Below, piece after piece: positions 28,001 to 37,338 of a stretch of 64,000 nucleotides of DNA. The stretch spans positions 62,001 through 126,000 of the forward strand of contig NZ_CP042325.1 in the NCBI RefSeq assembly GCF_007904105.1, in the 5' to 3' direction. A program made the translations under genes and the position numbers. This DNA is from Corynebacterium sp. sy039. GTDB taxonomy: Bacteria > Actinomycetota > Actinomycetes > Mycobacteriales > Mycobacteriaceae. Position 1 is the stretch's first letter, and every line of letters starts with the position of its first letter. The notes below the pieces were generated by a model. The model did not search any database. It was not told the DNA's origin and saw only the letters and a program-made list of their open reading frames with translations.

Positions 28001-28342
28001 TACTTGCTGTGCAGAAAGGTTAATGATGACCTTTTCTCGCACAATAACATCAATTCCGCCTTCTGCAGAACGTATGAAAAGACCACGCGACGTTGCTTTT
28101 TTGCTATCCAGAGGCAGTGTGCCTAGAACTAGCTGCTGATTCTCACGAAGATCTCCAATCGCGGAGATTGGCACCGTGACATCCATTTTTTCTGGTGCAT
28201 AACTCTCCAGCGGCGCATTGATACTGCTTAATGAGGAGTTCTGCGGCCAGGATAGTGAAGACTGAACCTGGTTCACTGGTAAAAATGGGGTGAGGATGAA
28301 AAGCAGCATCCCCAATAAGCCAGTGACAAGGCTAGTGAGCAC
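25019..28342 (-). CDS. embC: Arabinosyltransferase Emb (single corynebacterial EmbC-type)
   Basis: 1107 residues. Many membrane helices of a GT-C fold follow an N-terminal extracellular domain, and the C-terminal carbohydrate-binding region holds a long soluble domain. The catalytic acidic motif NTSDDGFIITMAKASHSSGY (residues about 255) matches the Emb DDx loop. The enzyme adds arabinofuranose from decaprenyl-phospho-arabinose to the arabinan of arabinogalactan in the periplasm and is the ethambutol target family. Start taken at GTG 28342 because an in-frame stop lies shortly upstream. An A9 run on the coding strand lies 24-32 bp upstream. Confidence 0.93.
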   Translation of the reverse strand: MLTSLVTGLLGMLLFILTPFLPVNQVQSSLSWPQNSSLSSINAPLESYAPEKMDVTVPISAIGDLRENQQLVLGTLPLDSKKATSRGLFIRSAEGGIDVIVREKVIINLSAQQVQQLPADAKLVIHSGEKETTVAIPGAFDEKGKEYAATIEEDSRPQITGIYTELDDTRPDAAQALIANGLSVNVEINSRFTSSPSLLKFSAMALGVVLTIISLITLFRIDRHDGRGRIHSLTAKSWRPTFLDAIVGALLTFWYFFGANTSDDGFIITMAKASHSSGYMANYYRWFGAPESPFGAPYYDLIALMSQFNTASTWLRLPAFIAALGMWFLISRMILPTLGEKISGRRVAQWTAAFMFLAFYMAYDNGLRPEPIIAFGALSTWVLFERAIATDRLLPAALGTATAAFTLACGPTGLMAVAALLACLSGVLGIIYRRTSSLTRTETKVARGGAWLALLAPFFAAGFSVLVAVFSDQTLMSVLESIRVRSEKGPSLSWYQEYFRYTTLMQTTVDGSFARRFAFLFLMVSLVLVIVSVLRNRKIPGTNHGSVIRLILVLLFTFFFLIFTPTKWTHHFGIFAGFGGVIGGLAAVALSQFALQAKRTRTLITGIILLVFAFALSATNGWWYVSSYGIPWFDKTIQVNHIEAGTVMLVISVIVIFIGALQSYSKDLHTTIVQEEGGAAAVAKEEARNRFKAARFAGIASAPIAVACIISVLFSCASFAKGFAAQYPAYSVGLGNLRTLKGQTCAMADNILVETNSNDSFLPVLDGSELGASLENEENRGFGPNNIPTQVEEDSPTATVESLAKPVLASENTEETETSEETPLDGSGVNGSFAILPFDLDPSRVPVTGSFSLDSQTYSEAFTNWYSLPQAKEQAPLVVVSVAGRIQSTDINGVLQNGQSLVVQYGKSNPDGSVTELGETTMLDPLAHTSIWRNLRLPLADLPADANVIRLHAIDSSLDPKQWLAFTPPRVPTLDTLNNVVGTAPTLIDWSTAFQFPCQRPFGHYAGVAEIPEYRILPDYDVESDVTYFQDYYGGGIMGTAEAVNYSYLMPSYAKDDWLRDWGSIEVLKQRPNSLGQAPQLAKIDTQVITRSGLWKPSTMSTNTENN

Positions 28343-28439
28343 TAATTGCTTAGGTACAAACTGTGTTTTTTTTTACCGGATAAAGACACAAAAAATAAGT
28401 GTAGCTTATCTCTTACGTTTCTTCTAACCCAATGTCCAC

Positions 28440-30419
28440 TTAGTGCACTCTAGTCACCACAACGAATGGCCCAATTTCTGTGATACTAAACTCAGATGAA
28501 TCGAAGCTAGCAGGATTGAACTTAATGCCGCGAAGTCGAACATTGGGATTATTCGGGTAAATATCTTCAGCCAAGTTGTAGGTCCACCCCTCGGAATCAT
28601 CCTTATGACCACGGAAAATGAACACATCAGGAGCCCGCCAAGGGGAACGACCAAGTGCATCAAGGAATGCTTGTGGCTCTTTGAGCTCATCCCAGGTTTG
28701 CTCAGCCCATTGCTCAATCAGTTTGTTGCGCTGATCGAACTCACCAAGCGGATTAGCATAATGGCTCGTAAAAGCCTGGAACCCATAGTAGGGGTAGTAA
28801 GACAAGAAATCGTTTTCACTTGTGAGGACGATGGCATTTTCTGGGGTATAACCATGTGAGCGAATCTCTTGGTCAAGTTCGGCAAAATACTGCCCCGAAT
28901 CAGCTGGGTATCTATCTGCGCGCTCACCATTACCATCAGTTTCGGTATAGGCAAGATCAATAGCATGAGCATTGCGATTAGGGATTTCTTGAGCATATTT
29001 AATGCCAGCACACATCAGAATAACTGTTAACGCAATAGTAATAGTGCGCGATACCCGTGGCGAGAAACGCTCCGGGTAGAGACGATGTATCCCCACTAAA
29101 CGCAGGTCAGCTAACCCAAGCACCCCTGCTACTGCCAGAATAAGCGTAACGACGATATCCAAACGGAATCCCAGCAATGTCGAACCCGCCAGAGTGGTAG
29201 ACATGGACGCAAGAATCCACCCATAGAAAATAATAAGACTCAACCCTAGGGCGCGGACACTGGGTTCGCGGAAGTTAACGATCAGGTACAACACACCAAT
29301 GAAACATAAAATTCCGACGACGCTCGCCGCAAGCATGGGCAATGGTATTTGTGTTCCCTCAATGGGCAGGTAATGCGTTGCTGTAGCACCTGAGGTGTGC
29401 TCACCTTTTAGCAAGGCGAGAAGATAAGGAGCCCATACAGATGCTGCGATGAGCATGGAGCCACAACCAATAATGATCACGCTGAGAATTGGTTTCCAAC
29501 TACGCTCAAAGAAAGCAGCGAGAATACCAGAGAGAAACACAATGCTGAGTGCGATTGTGGCAGTAAACAAGGTGTATGAGGAGGCAGAGATGCCGAGATA
29601 AACACTCAAGCCCACAATGGCAAAACTACTGCCCATTAACGCCCGGTACGTGATAATGGCTGCTGCAGGCGCGCCCAGGGCAATGATTGCAGCGTAGGGT
29701 TCTTGAGCGCTCATTACCAAAGCAATGGCAGTGCTTACTAGGGCAATGGCAGTGGCTACGGCTAGGCTGCCGCTAATGCGTTGCCATACGGGAACAAGCA
29801 TACAGCTTGCACCGGCTAAGGAGACTAATGCCCAAGGCTGAAATGCTTCCCAGCCGGATAGGTGCATGATATTGGCAAAGCGACCGCCAAGCCAGAACCA
29901 TCCAGCAGGGTAGAAAGCAGGCAGATCTGCATAGTTCATGTCAGATAAGTGCCATGTTTGGGTGAGTCGGGTGAGATATTGAGTGCGAAAACCTTGGTCT
30001 ACTGCAACGCCGTCGAGGTAGAGCTTGGTGGCAGAGAGGGGAATTGCTAGGGCACCAATAACGAGCCCAGCGGGGCTGAGGTAAGAAACAGCATAGGTTA
30101 GTGCTCGTCGCCATGCGGGGATAGCACGTTCTGTTCGTTGATCATTAACCAGTGCACTCAATAAAATTCCGGTAATGACCACGACAATAACAATGCTAAA
30201 TGTGGCAAGTGATCGAGAGACAAGGGAGCCGCCAAAGGCAGGCAATGAAGTGGACTTGAGGATAAGCCAAGCGATTAAAGTAAGGAAACCGCCAGCTAGG
30301 ACGGCAGCTGCCATAGCGCCCAGGGTTGCTTTGCGACTAAGGGGATTGGGAGTAAAACCAACATCCATGTGGAATCGTGAAATGGACGGGGAATCTGCTG
30401 CGCTTGTAGTTGTTGTCAT
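28440..30419 (-). CDS. aftA: Arabinofuranosyltransferase AftA
   Basis: 659 residues from ATG 30419. A polytopic GT-C protein with an early periplasmic-loop motif LYLDGVAVDQGFRTQYLTRL characteristic of AftA, and a C-terminal soluble domain. AftA transfers the first arabinofuranose to the galactan chain. The position between dprE2 and emb is the conserved mycolata order. The ribosome-binding region is tandemly duplicated (TAGGGAGCACAG at 30421-30432 and 30439-30450, minus strand), giving a longer start at 30437 as an alternative. Confidence 0.93.
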   Translation of the reverse strand: MTTTTSAADSPSISRFHMDVGFTPNPLSRKATLGAMAAAVLAGGFLTLIAWLILKSTSLPAFGGSLVSRSLATFSIVIVVVITGILLSALVNDQRTERAIPAWRRALTYAVSYLSPAGLVIGALAIPLSATKLYLDGVAVDQGFRTQYLTRLTQTWHLSDMNYADLPAFYPAGWFWLGGRFANIMHLSGWEAFQPWALVSLAGASCMLVPVWQRISGSLAVATAIALVSTAIALVMSAQEPYAAIIALGAPAAAIITYRALMGSSFAIVGLSVYLGISASSYTLFTATIALSIVFLSGILAAFFERSWKPILSVIIIGCGSMLIAASVWAPYLLALLKGEHTSGATATHYLPIEGTQIPLPMLAASVVGILCFIGVLYLIVNFREPSVRALGLSLIIFYGWILASMSTTLAGSTLLGFRLDIVVTLILAVAGVLGLADLRLVGIHRLYPERFSPRVSRTITIALTVILMCAGIKYAQEIPNRNAHAIDLAYTETDGNGERADRYPADSGQYFAELDQEIRSHGYTPENAIVLTSENDFLSYYPYYGFQAFTSHYANPLGEFDQRNKLIEQWAEQTWDELKEPQAFLDALGRSPWRAPDVFIFRGHKDDSEGWTYNLAEDIYPNNPNVRLRGIKFNPASFDSSEFSITEIGPFVVVTRVH

Positions 30420-30466
30420 ACTGTGCTCCCTATGCACCCTGTGCTCCCTAGTCTGTTGAGTGTTTT

Positions 30467-30495
30467 AGTGGCGCACTCGGTATGAGTACGCCACT
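30467..30495. promoter_or_regulatory. Strong hairpin between dprE2 and aftA
   Basis: AGTGGCG (30467-30473) pairs with CGCCACT (30489-30495), extended inside by ACTC/GAGT. There is no U-run on the minus strand, so it is a hairpin in the transcript rather than a classical terminator. It could modulate aftA expression or mRNA processing. Confidence 0.4.
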
Positions 30496-30547
30496 GTATT
30501 CATCGGACTGTATCAAATTGTGATACATGGTGTGTATATCGCAAGGA

Positions 30548-31309
30548 TTAGAAAGGTAATTTTCTAAAAATTGCTTGCGGAATAAAGTTAAATGCTAGCG
30601 AGACATAGCGGAATAGTGGATGCACAAAGATGGTGTCTTTCTTTGCAATAACTGCTTCAACTGTTGCTTTAGCGACATCCTCACGGTTTACTGTCAATGG
30701 TGCTTCACCTGCGTCAGCAGACATCTTGGTGCGCACTTGACCAGGGCGTACGACGAGAACTCGAGCACCATATTCTTTTAGTGCTTCACCGAGGTTGAGG
30801 TAGAAACCGTCCATGCCAGCTTTTGCAGCACCATAGACAAAGTTTGAGCGTCGAACGCGCTGACCTGCTACGGAGGAAAGGGCAACGATAGTGCCGTGAC
30901 CTTGTTGCTTAAACTTTTGGGCAAGGAGCACACCGACTGATACTGGTGCTGTGTAGTTGGTTTGTGCGCTGCGTACTGCTAGGTCATGTTCTTGCCAGAG
31001 ACGTTCTTGATCCCCAAGAGTGCCAAAGGCAACAATGGCGATATCGACGTCACCATGAGCGAAAGCATCGTCGATTACCTGAGGGTGTTTATCAAAGTCA
31101 GTTGCGTCAAAGTCAAGGACGCTGACGTCGGTCGCGCCTGCTTGTTTTATTTGATCTATGGCTGCTTCGAGACGTGGCGAGCGCGAACGTGCTGCCAATG
31201 TGACGTGTGCACTGCTGTGCGTGAGGAATTCAGTAACTATGGCGAGTCCAATTTCTGAAGTGCCACCGAGTAAAAGGATATTTTGTACTTGACCTACAGC
31301 GTTGAGCAT
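30548..31309 (-). CDS. dprE2: Decaprenylphospho-keto-pentose reductase DprE2
   Basis: 253-residue SDR. The nucleotide motif LLGGTSEIGLAIV, the catalytic Ser in ALSSVAG and YGAAKAGMDGF are present. It reduces decaprenylphospho-2-keto-erythro-pentose to decaprenyl-phospho-arabinose, the donor for AftA and Emb. It lies directly after dprE1 (54 bp), the conserved pairing. Confidence 0.93.
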   Translation of the reverse strand: MLNAVGQVQNILLLGGTSEIGLAIVTEFLTHSSAHVTLAARSRSPRLEAAIDQIKQAGATDVSVLDFDATDFDKHPQVIDDAFAHGDVDIAIVAFGTLGDQERLWQEHDLAVRSAQTNYTAPVSVGVLLAQKFKQQGHGTIVALSSVAGQRVRRSNFVYGAAKAGMDGFYLNLGEALKEYGARVLVVRPGQVRTKMSADAGEAPLTVNREDVAKATVEAVIAKKDTIFVHPLFRYVSLAFNFIPQAIFRKLPF

Positions 31310-31363
31310 GGAAAAACTTTCTGAATAATCTGAGTGACGTGGGCGAATAGATGATACAGCGGA

Positions 31364-32779
31364 TTAGTGTAGTTCCAGGCGACGAGACATATCAGAAGCA
31401 AATACACCTGTTGGATCAATGGCGTTGCGTGTTTCTAACCAGCCTTGAATGCCTGGGTACATCTTGTGGAAGTTTTCTGCTGAGGTGCGAGATTCCTTAG
31501 CAAGATAGAGTCTGCCACCAAATTCAATGACGCGCTGATCAAGGTCGTCGAGGAACTTACCTAGACCAGGTTTGATGGGGAAGTCCACGCATACATTCCA
31601 ACCCTTCATTGGATAAGACAGCGGTGCTTTGTTACCTTCGCCGAAGAGCTTAAAGACATTCAGCGCGGAATAATGACCAGAACGCTGCATATCGCGAATA
31701 ATGTCCTTGAATGGCTCTACTGCCTCAGTAGGTACCACGAATTGATATTGCAAGAATCCTTTAGAACCATAACCGCGGTTCCATTCTCCAATGAGATCAA
31801 GTGGCTGATAGAACTGAGTAAGATTTTTCACCTTATTACGAGAAGGGGCTCCCATGAGGAAGTAGGCTTCACCGATTGCCGAAAGGGTGAGCTTATTCAT
31901 GGTAAAAGAAGGGAAAATATCGGGAACTGTCATCAGCTGTGGTGCATTGAACTTAAGTGGTTCTTTGGCTAGCCGTGGTGCTAATTCTTCTAATTGTGCC
32001 AAGGTGGCAAGTGAACCCCGAGAAATTGTGGAGCGACCAAGTTTTGGTTCTGGTGAGATCACATCGAACCAGGCTGAGGAGTAGGTGTAATTAACCTCTG
32101 AGCCATCGGAGTGGAATGCGACTGTTTCGTCAAGGTTATCTGTGCGGTCGGTGTCTGCGATGAAATATGCTGTTTCGGTTTTGGTCATGCGGATTTGTGC
32201 GCGCACAATAATGCCGGTGAGCCCCATACCGCCGACGGTTGCCCAGAATAGGCTGCCATCAGGATCATCATCTGATCCTTCAGGGGTCAGATGTAGAATA
32301 CGACCGTCAGCAACGAGCAATTCCATAGATACAACGTGATCGCCAAAAGAACCTGCTGAGTGGTGGTTTTTACCATGAATATCTGGACCAATGGCACCAC
32401 CAATGGTCACTTGGCGTGTACCAGGCAGCACTGGCACCCACAAACCATAGGGTAGGGCAGCTTTCATGAGTTGGTCGAGGGTAACACCACCATCAACATC
32501 AACAATTGCTGTTTCTGGGTCGATGGAGTGGATTTTGTTCAGTGGCTGCATATCGACAACCAACCCGCCAGAGTTTTGTGCTGGATCGCCGTAGGAACGA
32601 CCCATACCGCGGGCGATAATGCCACGCTTGAGGTGATCTGGTTTATCTGAGTTATCTTGGGCAACAACAGTGACAGCCTTGATGATTTCCGCTAGATCTG
32701 GTGTGGATAGCACCTGGGAAGTGGCTGGTGCAGTACGACCCCACCCAGTGAGTTTCTTGGCAGTTGTATGTAATTCCAT
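31364..32779 (-). CDS. dprE1: Decaprenylphospho-ribose 2-oxidase DprE1
   Basis: 471 residues, FAD-dependent VAO-type oxidase. FAD-binding elements [16 protein letters not shown] and [20 protein letters not shown], and the substrate region [20 protein letters not shown], are clear. The Cys in WNVCVDFP is at the position of M. tuberculosis Cys387, the residue bound by benzothiazinones. It oxidises decaprenyl-phospho-ribose at C2 in the first step of its epimerisation. Confidence 0.95.
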   Translation of the reverse strand: MELHTTAKKLTGWGRTAPATSQVLSTPDLAEIIKAVTVVAQDNSDKPDHLKRGIIARGMGRSYGDPAQNSGGLVVDMQPLNKIHSIDPETAIVDVDGGVTLDQLMKAALPYGLWVPVLPGTRQVTIGGAIGPDIHGKNHHSAGSFGDHVVSMELLVADGRILHLTPEGSDDDPDGSLFWATVGGMGLTGIIVRAQIRMTKTETAYFIADTDRTDNLDETVAFHSDGSEVNYTYSSAWFDVISPEPKLGRSTISRGSLATLAQLEELAPRLAKEPLKFNAPQLMTVPDIFPSFTMNKLTLSAIGEAYFLMGAPSRNKVKNLTQFYQPLDLIGEWNRGYGSKGFLQYQFVVPTEAVEPFKDIIRDMQRSGHYSALNVFKLFGEGNKAPLSYPMKGWNVCVDFPIKPGLGKFLDDLDQRVIEFGGRLYLAKESRTSAENFHKMYPGIQGWLETRNAIDPTGVFASDMSRRLELH

Positions 32780-32877
32780 AAGGTTCGTAGTACCTGTCTC
32801 TATCGTTTTTTCTTGCTTTAACTCTCAACTCTACCTGTCTTTTGGATAAAGTTCGGGTTGCATAGCTGAAGAAAAAC

Positions 32878-33114
32878 TTATAAGTCGAGCATTTCGCGTA
32901 TTTCTTGTGGCAATTCTTCTTGGGAAGTGATTTGCGGTCCAGTATAAGAATCTAAAATTTCATAGACCCTGAGTCTGGACACACTGTCGAGTAGCGGAAG
33001 TTCCTGGGCGATAAGCCTGGTCATAAATTGGTTCATCGGGGTATGAGTATGTTCTGCTGCAATATGACCAGGTTCTTGTTTCTGCCGCTGGAATAAAGAG
33101 AACTTTTTGCGCAT
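32878..33114 (-). CDS. Small hypothetical protein upstream of dprE1
   Basis: 78 residues, basic N-terminus (MRKKFSLFQRQKQ) and an acidic, Leu-rich C-terminal half (RLRVYEILDSYTGP...EELPQEIREMLDL). It is on the same strand as dprE1 and ends about 100 bp before it. No family recognised; no membrane segment. Confidence 0.55.
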   Translation of the reverse strand: MRKKFSLFQRQKQEPGHIAAEHTHTPMNQFMTRLIAQELPLLDSVSRLRVYEILDSYTGPQITSQEELPQEIREMLDL

Positions 33115-33243
33115 AAGAAAATTTTAGCTTTCGACGTCCACCCTTGGGTGAAAAACAGGATAGCGAATAAGAATTTACTGCCTTTAGCTGGGAAAATGCT
33201 TTTATCCCGGACTTTATCCTCGCTATAGCGCTACTCTGGTGTT

Positions 33244-34134
33244 ATGACATCTTATCCTGATGTTGCCCAGATTATTGATCTGACTACTTTTCGCCGAGCA
33301 CGAACAACACCTGCTCAGGCACATACGGCGATAATCTGTGCTACTTTGTCTACTGCCCAGGCGGATATGTACCGCTCTGTGGGAGTAAATGACGCTATGA
33401 GCTTAGAACAGCTGCATAATGTCATTAACATTTGTTTCGGGATTGAGCAAAAAAACACTCCGTGGAAATTTTGCGATCAGGATGATCGAGTTCTCAGCAG
33501 AGAGAAAAGCGTGCATGATGTGTTGGGGCAACAGCAATCACGCATAGATTATTACTGGGGATTATGGCGCATTGGCATAGAATACGTCGATAGTTTTGCG
33601 CGTGATCGAGGTACACCACAAGCGCTATGTATCGGTGGTAGTGGGGCGCTTGAGGTAACTAATGGTGATTTTGATCCCTCAGTGATTAACGCCAAACTTA
33701 CCGGTGACGACGTAATCAACCGCATATTATCTATGATTCACCCAGAAGCAGCGCAGGTGATTAAGCGCAGTGGAATGTATGATTTTGTGCCGCTGCTACA
33801 GGCTATTGATCTTCATTCACCTGCGCCACAACAACAGATCGTGCGTAAAGACTTGCCGCTGGAGTGTGATCCGCAAGCTCGCGACGCTTATTGGGCAACT
33901 TTGCTTGGGCTATTGTGCTTGAGCGACGAAAAACTCATTGATGCTGTCGTCGAAAGCCTTATGGAGGCATTGGGGTGGGGTTATGCCAGTGCCGCGGAGA
34001 TTCGTGTGCTATGCCAGGAGTCATTGTCGTATCTAGATGAGTTGGGTGCCTATGGCACTGATGCTGTGAGCCTGGTAGATCGTATTGATATTTATCGCGA
34101 ATTGTTGCGTCGACCATCGGTATCGCTGTGGTAG
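33244..34134 (+). CDS. IS1096/pRiA4b ORF3-like protein
   Basis: 296 residues. The N-terminal third (ICATLSTAQADMYRSVGVNDAMSLEQLHNVINICFG...PWKF) matches the plasmid pRiA4b ORF-3-like fold found both as an IS1096 passenger and as a stand-alone chromosomal gene. The rest is helical and unassigned. No transposase or terminal repeats are seen beside it, so it looks like the stand-alone type. It ends 10 bp before the GtrA gene. Confidence 0.7.
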   Translation: MTSYPDVAQIIDLTTFRRARTTPAQAHTAIICATLSTAQADMYRSVGVNDAMSLEQLHNVINICFGIEQKNTPWKFCDQDDRVLSREKSVHDVLGQQQSRIDYYWGLWRIGIEYVDSFARDRGTPQALCIGGSGALEVTNGDFDPSVINAKLTGDDVINRILSMIHPEAAQVIKRSGMYDFVPLLQAIDLHSPAPQQQIVRKDLPLECDPQARDAYWATLLGLLCLSDEKLIDAVVESLMEALGWGYASAAEIRVLCQESLSYLDELGAYGTDAVSLVDRIDIYRELLRRPSVSLW

Positions 34135-34144
34135 GTTTGAGGGC

Positions 34145-34588
34145 GTGTCTGAAACTGCTCCTGCTCGTAATTCCTTAAGCGTCCAAATGATTCGGTTTCT
34201 CGTCGTAGGTATTTTTTCTGCGGTCATTGATTTTGGTTTGACGATTATCCTGAGGAATGTTGGTCTTAGCCGACCACTAGCAAAGACCTGCGGGTGGGTA
34301 GCTGGAACCATAACCGCCTATTTCATCAATACGAAATGGACTTTTAACGCGCAAACCTCAAAAAAGTCCGGTGCTGCTGTGGCCTTGCTTTATCTGACCA
34401 CATTCCTTGTGCAGCTTGGACTATTTCAGCTGCTGGAAGCACCACTCTATGCCCTAGGGCTGACAAAGTTCTGGGTAGATGCCATCGCGTTTGTTATTGC
34501 TCAAGGTGTTGCGACAGCAGTAAATTTTGTGGTGCAACGCCTGGTGGTCTTTAAGGAGCCTGCCGCGCAAGAAGACAGCGGTGCTTAA
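34145..34588 (+). CDS. GtrA-family membrane protein (Rv3789-like)
   Basis: 147 residues from GTG 34145. Four membrane helices with the GtrA motif IRFLVVGIFSAVIDFGLTIIL and TAYFINTKWTFN. In mycobacteria the corresponding protein Rv3789 sits in the same gene block and has been linked to arabinogalactan assembly through GlfT1 recruitment. The start follows the previous gene closely. The end overlaps the convergent glfT1 by 4 bp. Confidence 0.85.
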   Translation: MSETAPARNSLSVQMIRFLVVGIFSAVIDFGLTIILRNVGLSRPLAKTCGWVAGTITAYFINTKWTFNAQTSKKSGAAVALLYLTTFLVQLGLFQLLEAPLYALGLTKFWVDAIAFVIAQGVATAVNFVVQRLVVFKEPAAQEDSGA

Positions 34589-35502
34589 GGGCGCTCGAAA
34601 CGTTCTTTTCTGCCCAGATGATGTAAACGCAACCACTGCTTAAAACCAGCGATATCGCGTCGTTGCACCAGGAAAAACCACGCAAAACGCGCATATTCTT
34701 GCGGGAGCAGTTTGCGCATACCTGGTTGGTTCATCAAATAGCCACGATTGCGGTAGGTGAAAAAGCGCTTGAATTCATTATCGGGATATTGCGTGTGCAT
34801 TCGACCACCAAGAATGGGATGGAACTCCGCGCTGCCATTGGGGTGGAGATATGCTGTGCGTAGACAGGTGCCAAAAGCAAGCCCGCTGCGAGCGAGTCGA
34901 CGATGGTACTCCACCTCATCACCACGAATGAACAGCCGATAGTCGGGTACTCCAATGAGCTCCATAGCTTGTGCACTAATGAGCGCACCATTGAACAGGG
35001 AGGCAATTCCTGGTAAAAACTCACCTTCTAGATCGCTTACCTTGCGGTGCCAGGTCAGGCCTTGGCGAAGCGGAAACGCCAGCGTATCTGGTTCGTTAAT
35101 ATCGCATACCACTGGTGATACTTCTGCGAGTTTATGCTTGTGGGCGACGTCGAAAAGCGTTTTGAGCACATGAATATCTGCTGGTCTACCGTCATCATCG
35201 GCGCACCAAATTGCCTGGGCGCCGCGAGCTAGCGCAGTCAAAAACCCCAAAGCAAACCCACCGGCACCACCAAGATTGGTGGCTGAGGGAACATATACTG
35301 CCCGTGATCCAGCAACCTCATTAAGCAGCTTTTCGACGCTGGGGTCATTGCCATTATCGACCACAATAATCCACTGTACGCTGTGCGTTTGCTGTGCAAT
35401 AATCTCCAAGGAATGACGGAGCAATTCCACACGATTATGCGTAACGATAACTGCTGCAGTGCTATTGCTGGGGTGAAGTTGAACCTGCGCCACGAACCTC
35501 AT
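34585..35502 (-). CDS. glfT1: Galactofuranosyltransferase GlfT1
   Basis: 305 residues, GT2 family. The N-terminal nucleotide-binding fold (AAVIVTHNRVELLRHSLEII), the metal-binding DDD of IWCADDDGRPAD and a later FIRGDEVEYHRRLARSG motif are present. GlfT1 adds the first galactofuranose residues to the decaprenyl-linked linker unit. The 5' end overlaps wzt by 41 bp, so translation is probably coupled. Confidence 0.9.
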   Translation of the reverse strand: MRFVAQVQLHPSNSTAAVIVTHNRVELLRHSLEIIAQQTHSVQWIIVVDNGNDPSVEKLLNEVAGSRAVYVPSATNLGGAGGFALGFLTALARGAQAIWCADDDGRPADIHVLKTLFDVAHKHKLAEVSPVVCDINEPDTLAFPLRQGLTWHRKVSDLEGEFLPGIASLFNGALISAQAMELIGVPDYRLFIRGDEVEYHRRLARSGLAFGTCLRTAYLHPNGSAEFHPILGGRMHTQYPDNEFKRFFTYRNRGYLMNQPGMRKLLPQEYARFAWFFLVQRRDIAGFKQWLRLHHLGRKERFERP

Positions 35503-36289
35503 TCTCCTTTTTATTTTTTGCTAATAATGTGCGGATACTATCAGCTGCCTCTTTTCCTTCATAGGCCTCGACGATCTCATCAACCGCACCTGCTTGGCGA
35601 ATCTGCCCATGATCCACCCAAATTGCACTATCGCATAGCTGCGCCAAAAACTCATTAGAGTGAGAGGCAAAAACCAAAATACCAGAGCGCTGTACTAGCT
35701 CTTGTAACCGGGTACGTGCCTTTGCCATAAAGGCAGCATCCACTGCGCCAATACCTTCATCAAGCAGCAAAATCTCTGGTTCAATCGAGGTGACAACGCC
35801 TAAAGCAAGGCGAATACGCATACCAGTGGAATAGGTACGCAGTGGCATGGAGAGATACTCGCCAAGTTCGGAAAACTCAGCAATCTCATCCATTTTTTGT
35901 TTCATTTGCTTTCGGGTTTGCCCCAAGAAAAGACCACGAATGATGATGTTTTCATAACCAGATATTTCCGGATCCATACCAATGCCAAGATCGAACACCG
36001 GAGCAACACGCCCTTTGACCAACGCCGACCCTCGTGTCGGTTCATAAATACCAGACAATAACCGCAATAAGGTGGATTTACCAGCACCATTGTGGCCAAC
36101 TAAGCCAACACGATCCCCTTCACGCAAGTGCAGGTTGATATCTTTGAGTGCTTCCACCACGACAGTGTTATCAGTGTTGCGACCAATGGCGCCACCGGCT
36201 GCGCCCAGAAAAGCCTTCTTCATGGAACGAGATTTAGCGTCGAAGATAGGAAAATCAACGCAGGCGTTATATGTGTCAATGGAAACCAT
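35462..36289 (-). CDS. wzt: Wzt-type ABC transporter ATPase for lipid-linked galactan
   Basis: 275 residues. Walker A GHNGAGKSTLLRLL, Walker B EPEILLLDEGIGAVD, and the signature region STGMRIRLALGV. The N-terminal CVDFPIFDAKSRSMKKAFLGAAGG is typical of the RfbE/Rv3781 group. With the membrane partner encoded just upstream it flips lipid-linked galactan across the membrane. It lacks the C-terminal substrate-binding domain of O-antigen Wzt proteins. Confidence 0.9.
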   Translation of the reverse strand: MVSIDTYNACVDFPIFDAKSRSMKKAFLGAAGGAIGRNTDNTVVVEALKDINLHLREGDRVGLVGHNGAGKSTLLRLLSGIYEPTRGSALVKGRVAPVFDLGIGMDPEISGYENIIIRGLFLGQTRKQMKQKMDEIAEFSELGEYLSMPLRTYSTGMRIRLALGVVTSIEPEILLLDEGIGAVDAAFMAKARTRLQELVQRSGILVFASHSNEFLAQLCDSAIWVDHGQIRQAGAVDEIVEAYEGKEAADSIRTLLAKNKKENEVRGAGSTSPQQ

Positions 36290-36319
36290 ATTTTCTCCCT
36301 AAGTGTCGCTAGTTTACTG

Positions 36320-37249
36320 CTAGACCCAATAACTCACTCGGAAACGCCATTGACGCATAGCGAGCAAAGCTAAACACACACCAACAACTGTCAGCGCCAT
36401 AACAACCCACCAATGATAAACAGGAAGGTCAGCGCCAATAAGTGGTGCTCGTACTATCTCCAAATAGTGATAAAGCGGATTAAGCTGTGCCAAAAGCGCA
36501 CGCTTAGAACCAGGACCGACTTGTTGAGTTAATGTCTCAGTAGTCCACACAATAGGAGTGACATAGAACAAAAGCTGAGTAGCTGACTCCAATAGTGGAG
36601 ACACATCACGATAACGAGTAGCAATAATGCCAAAAAACAAAGCAACCCACACGCCATTGATAACCAAAAGCCCTACCGCTGGAACAGCCAAGAACACCTG
36701 CCACCCTAAAGGACGTGGGAAAAGCAACATCAGAATAACCCAAATAACCAGGTTATGTGCTAAAAATAGTGCTTGACGCCACACGAGACGATATACATGC
36801 ACTGATAAAGCGGAAGGCAATTGCTTAATCAACCCCTCATTGGCGATAAAAACTTCAGAACCTTCCCGAATACACCCAGAAATGAAGTTCCACATAATTA
36901 ACCCAACGGTAACGTGTGGCAAAAAATCAGACAGCGGAATCTTAAAAAGCACAGAATAAAGTAAACCGAGCGCTAACGCCATAGTGCCTGTGGCAATAGT
37001 TATCCATAGTGGACCGAGCACTGAGCGTCGATAGCGTTGCTTAATATCCTGCCAACCTAGCAGCAGCCACAATTCATGCTGCCGAAAACCGCGCGTGAGA
37101 TCGCGCCACGCTGAGGCAAACGTCTTGGACATAGACGGTTGCGGTTGCGTATCTGGAGAATGAGTCATCCGAGCAATGTTGCTCACCGGATGCGCGCTTG
37201 CCCCAGGTGTGGGTTTTTCTTCTGCAACAGAATGATCATGTTCTTGCAC
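36320..37249 (-). CDS. wzm: Wzm-type ABC permease for lipid-linked galactan
   Basis: 309 residues by the GTG start at 37249. The first 40 residues are hydrophilic and variable, and starts at M28 or M40 are possible. The ABC-2 permease domain follows, with WQDIKQRYRRSVLGPLWITI and six membrane segments. It pairs with the ATPase gene 30 bp downstream; together they resemble Rv3783-Rv3781. Confidence 0.88.
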   Translation of the reverse strand: MQEHDHSVAEEKPTPGASAHPVSNIARMTHSPDTQPQPSMSKTFASAWRDLTRGFRQHELWLLLGWQDIKQRYRRSVLGPLWITIATGTMALALGLLYSVLFKIPLSDFLPHVTVGLIMWNFISGCIREGSEVFIANEGLIKQLPSALSVHVYRLVWRQALFLAHNLVIWVILMLLFPRPLGWQVFLAVPAVGLLVINGVWVALFFGIIATRYRDVSPLLESATQLLFYVTPIVWTTETLTQQVGPGSKRALLAQLNPLYHYLEIVRAPLIGADLPVYHWWVVMALTVVGVCLALLAMRQWRFRVSYWV

Positions 37250-37338
37250 AAATAGTTAGCCTAGCTGGCTTGGTGCAATTATTGGCGCTGACAGGCATAC
37301 TAATAAAGTATCTATTGGAGTTGTTGAGGGAGTAGTCC

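Noticed and set aside
33244..34134. IS1096 insertion
   Set aside because: Only the passenger-like protein is present, with no transposase or terminal inverted repeats.
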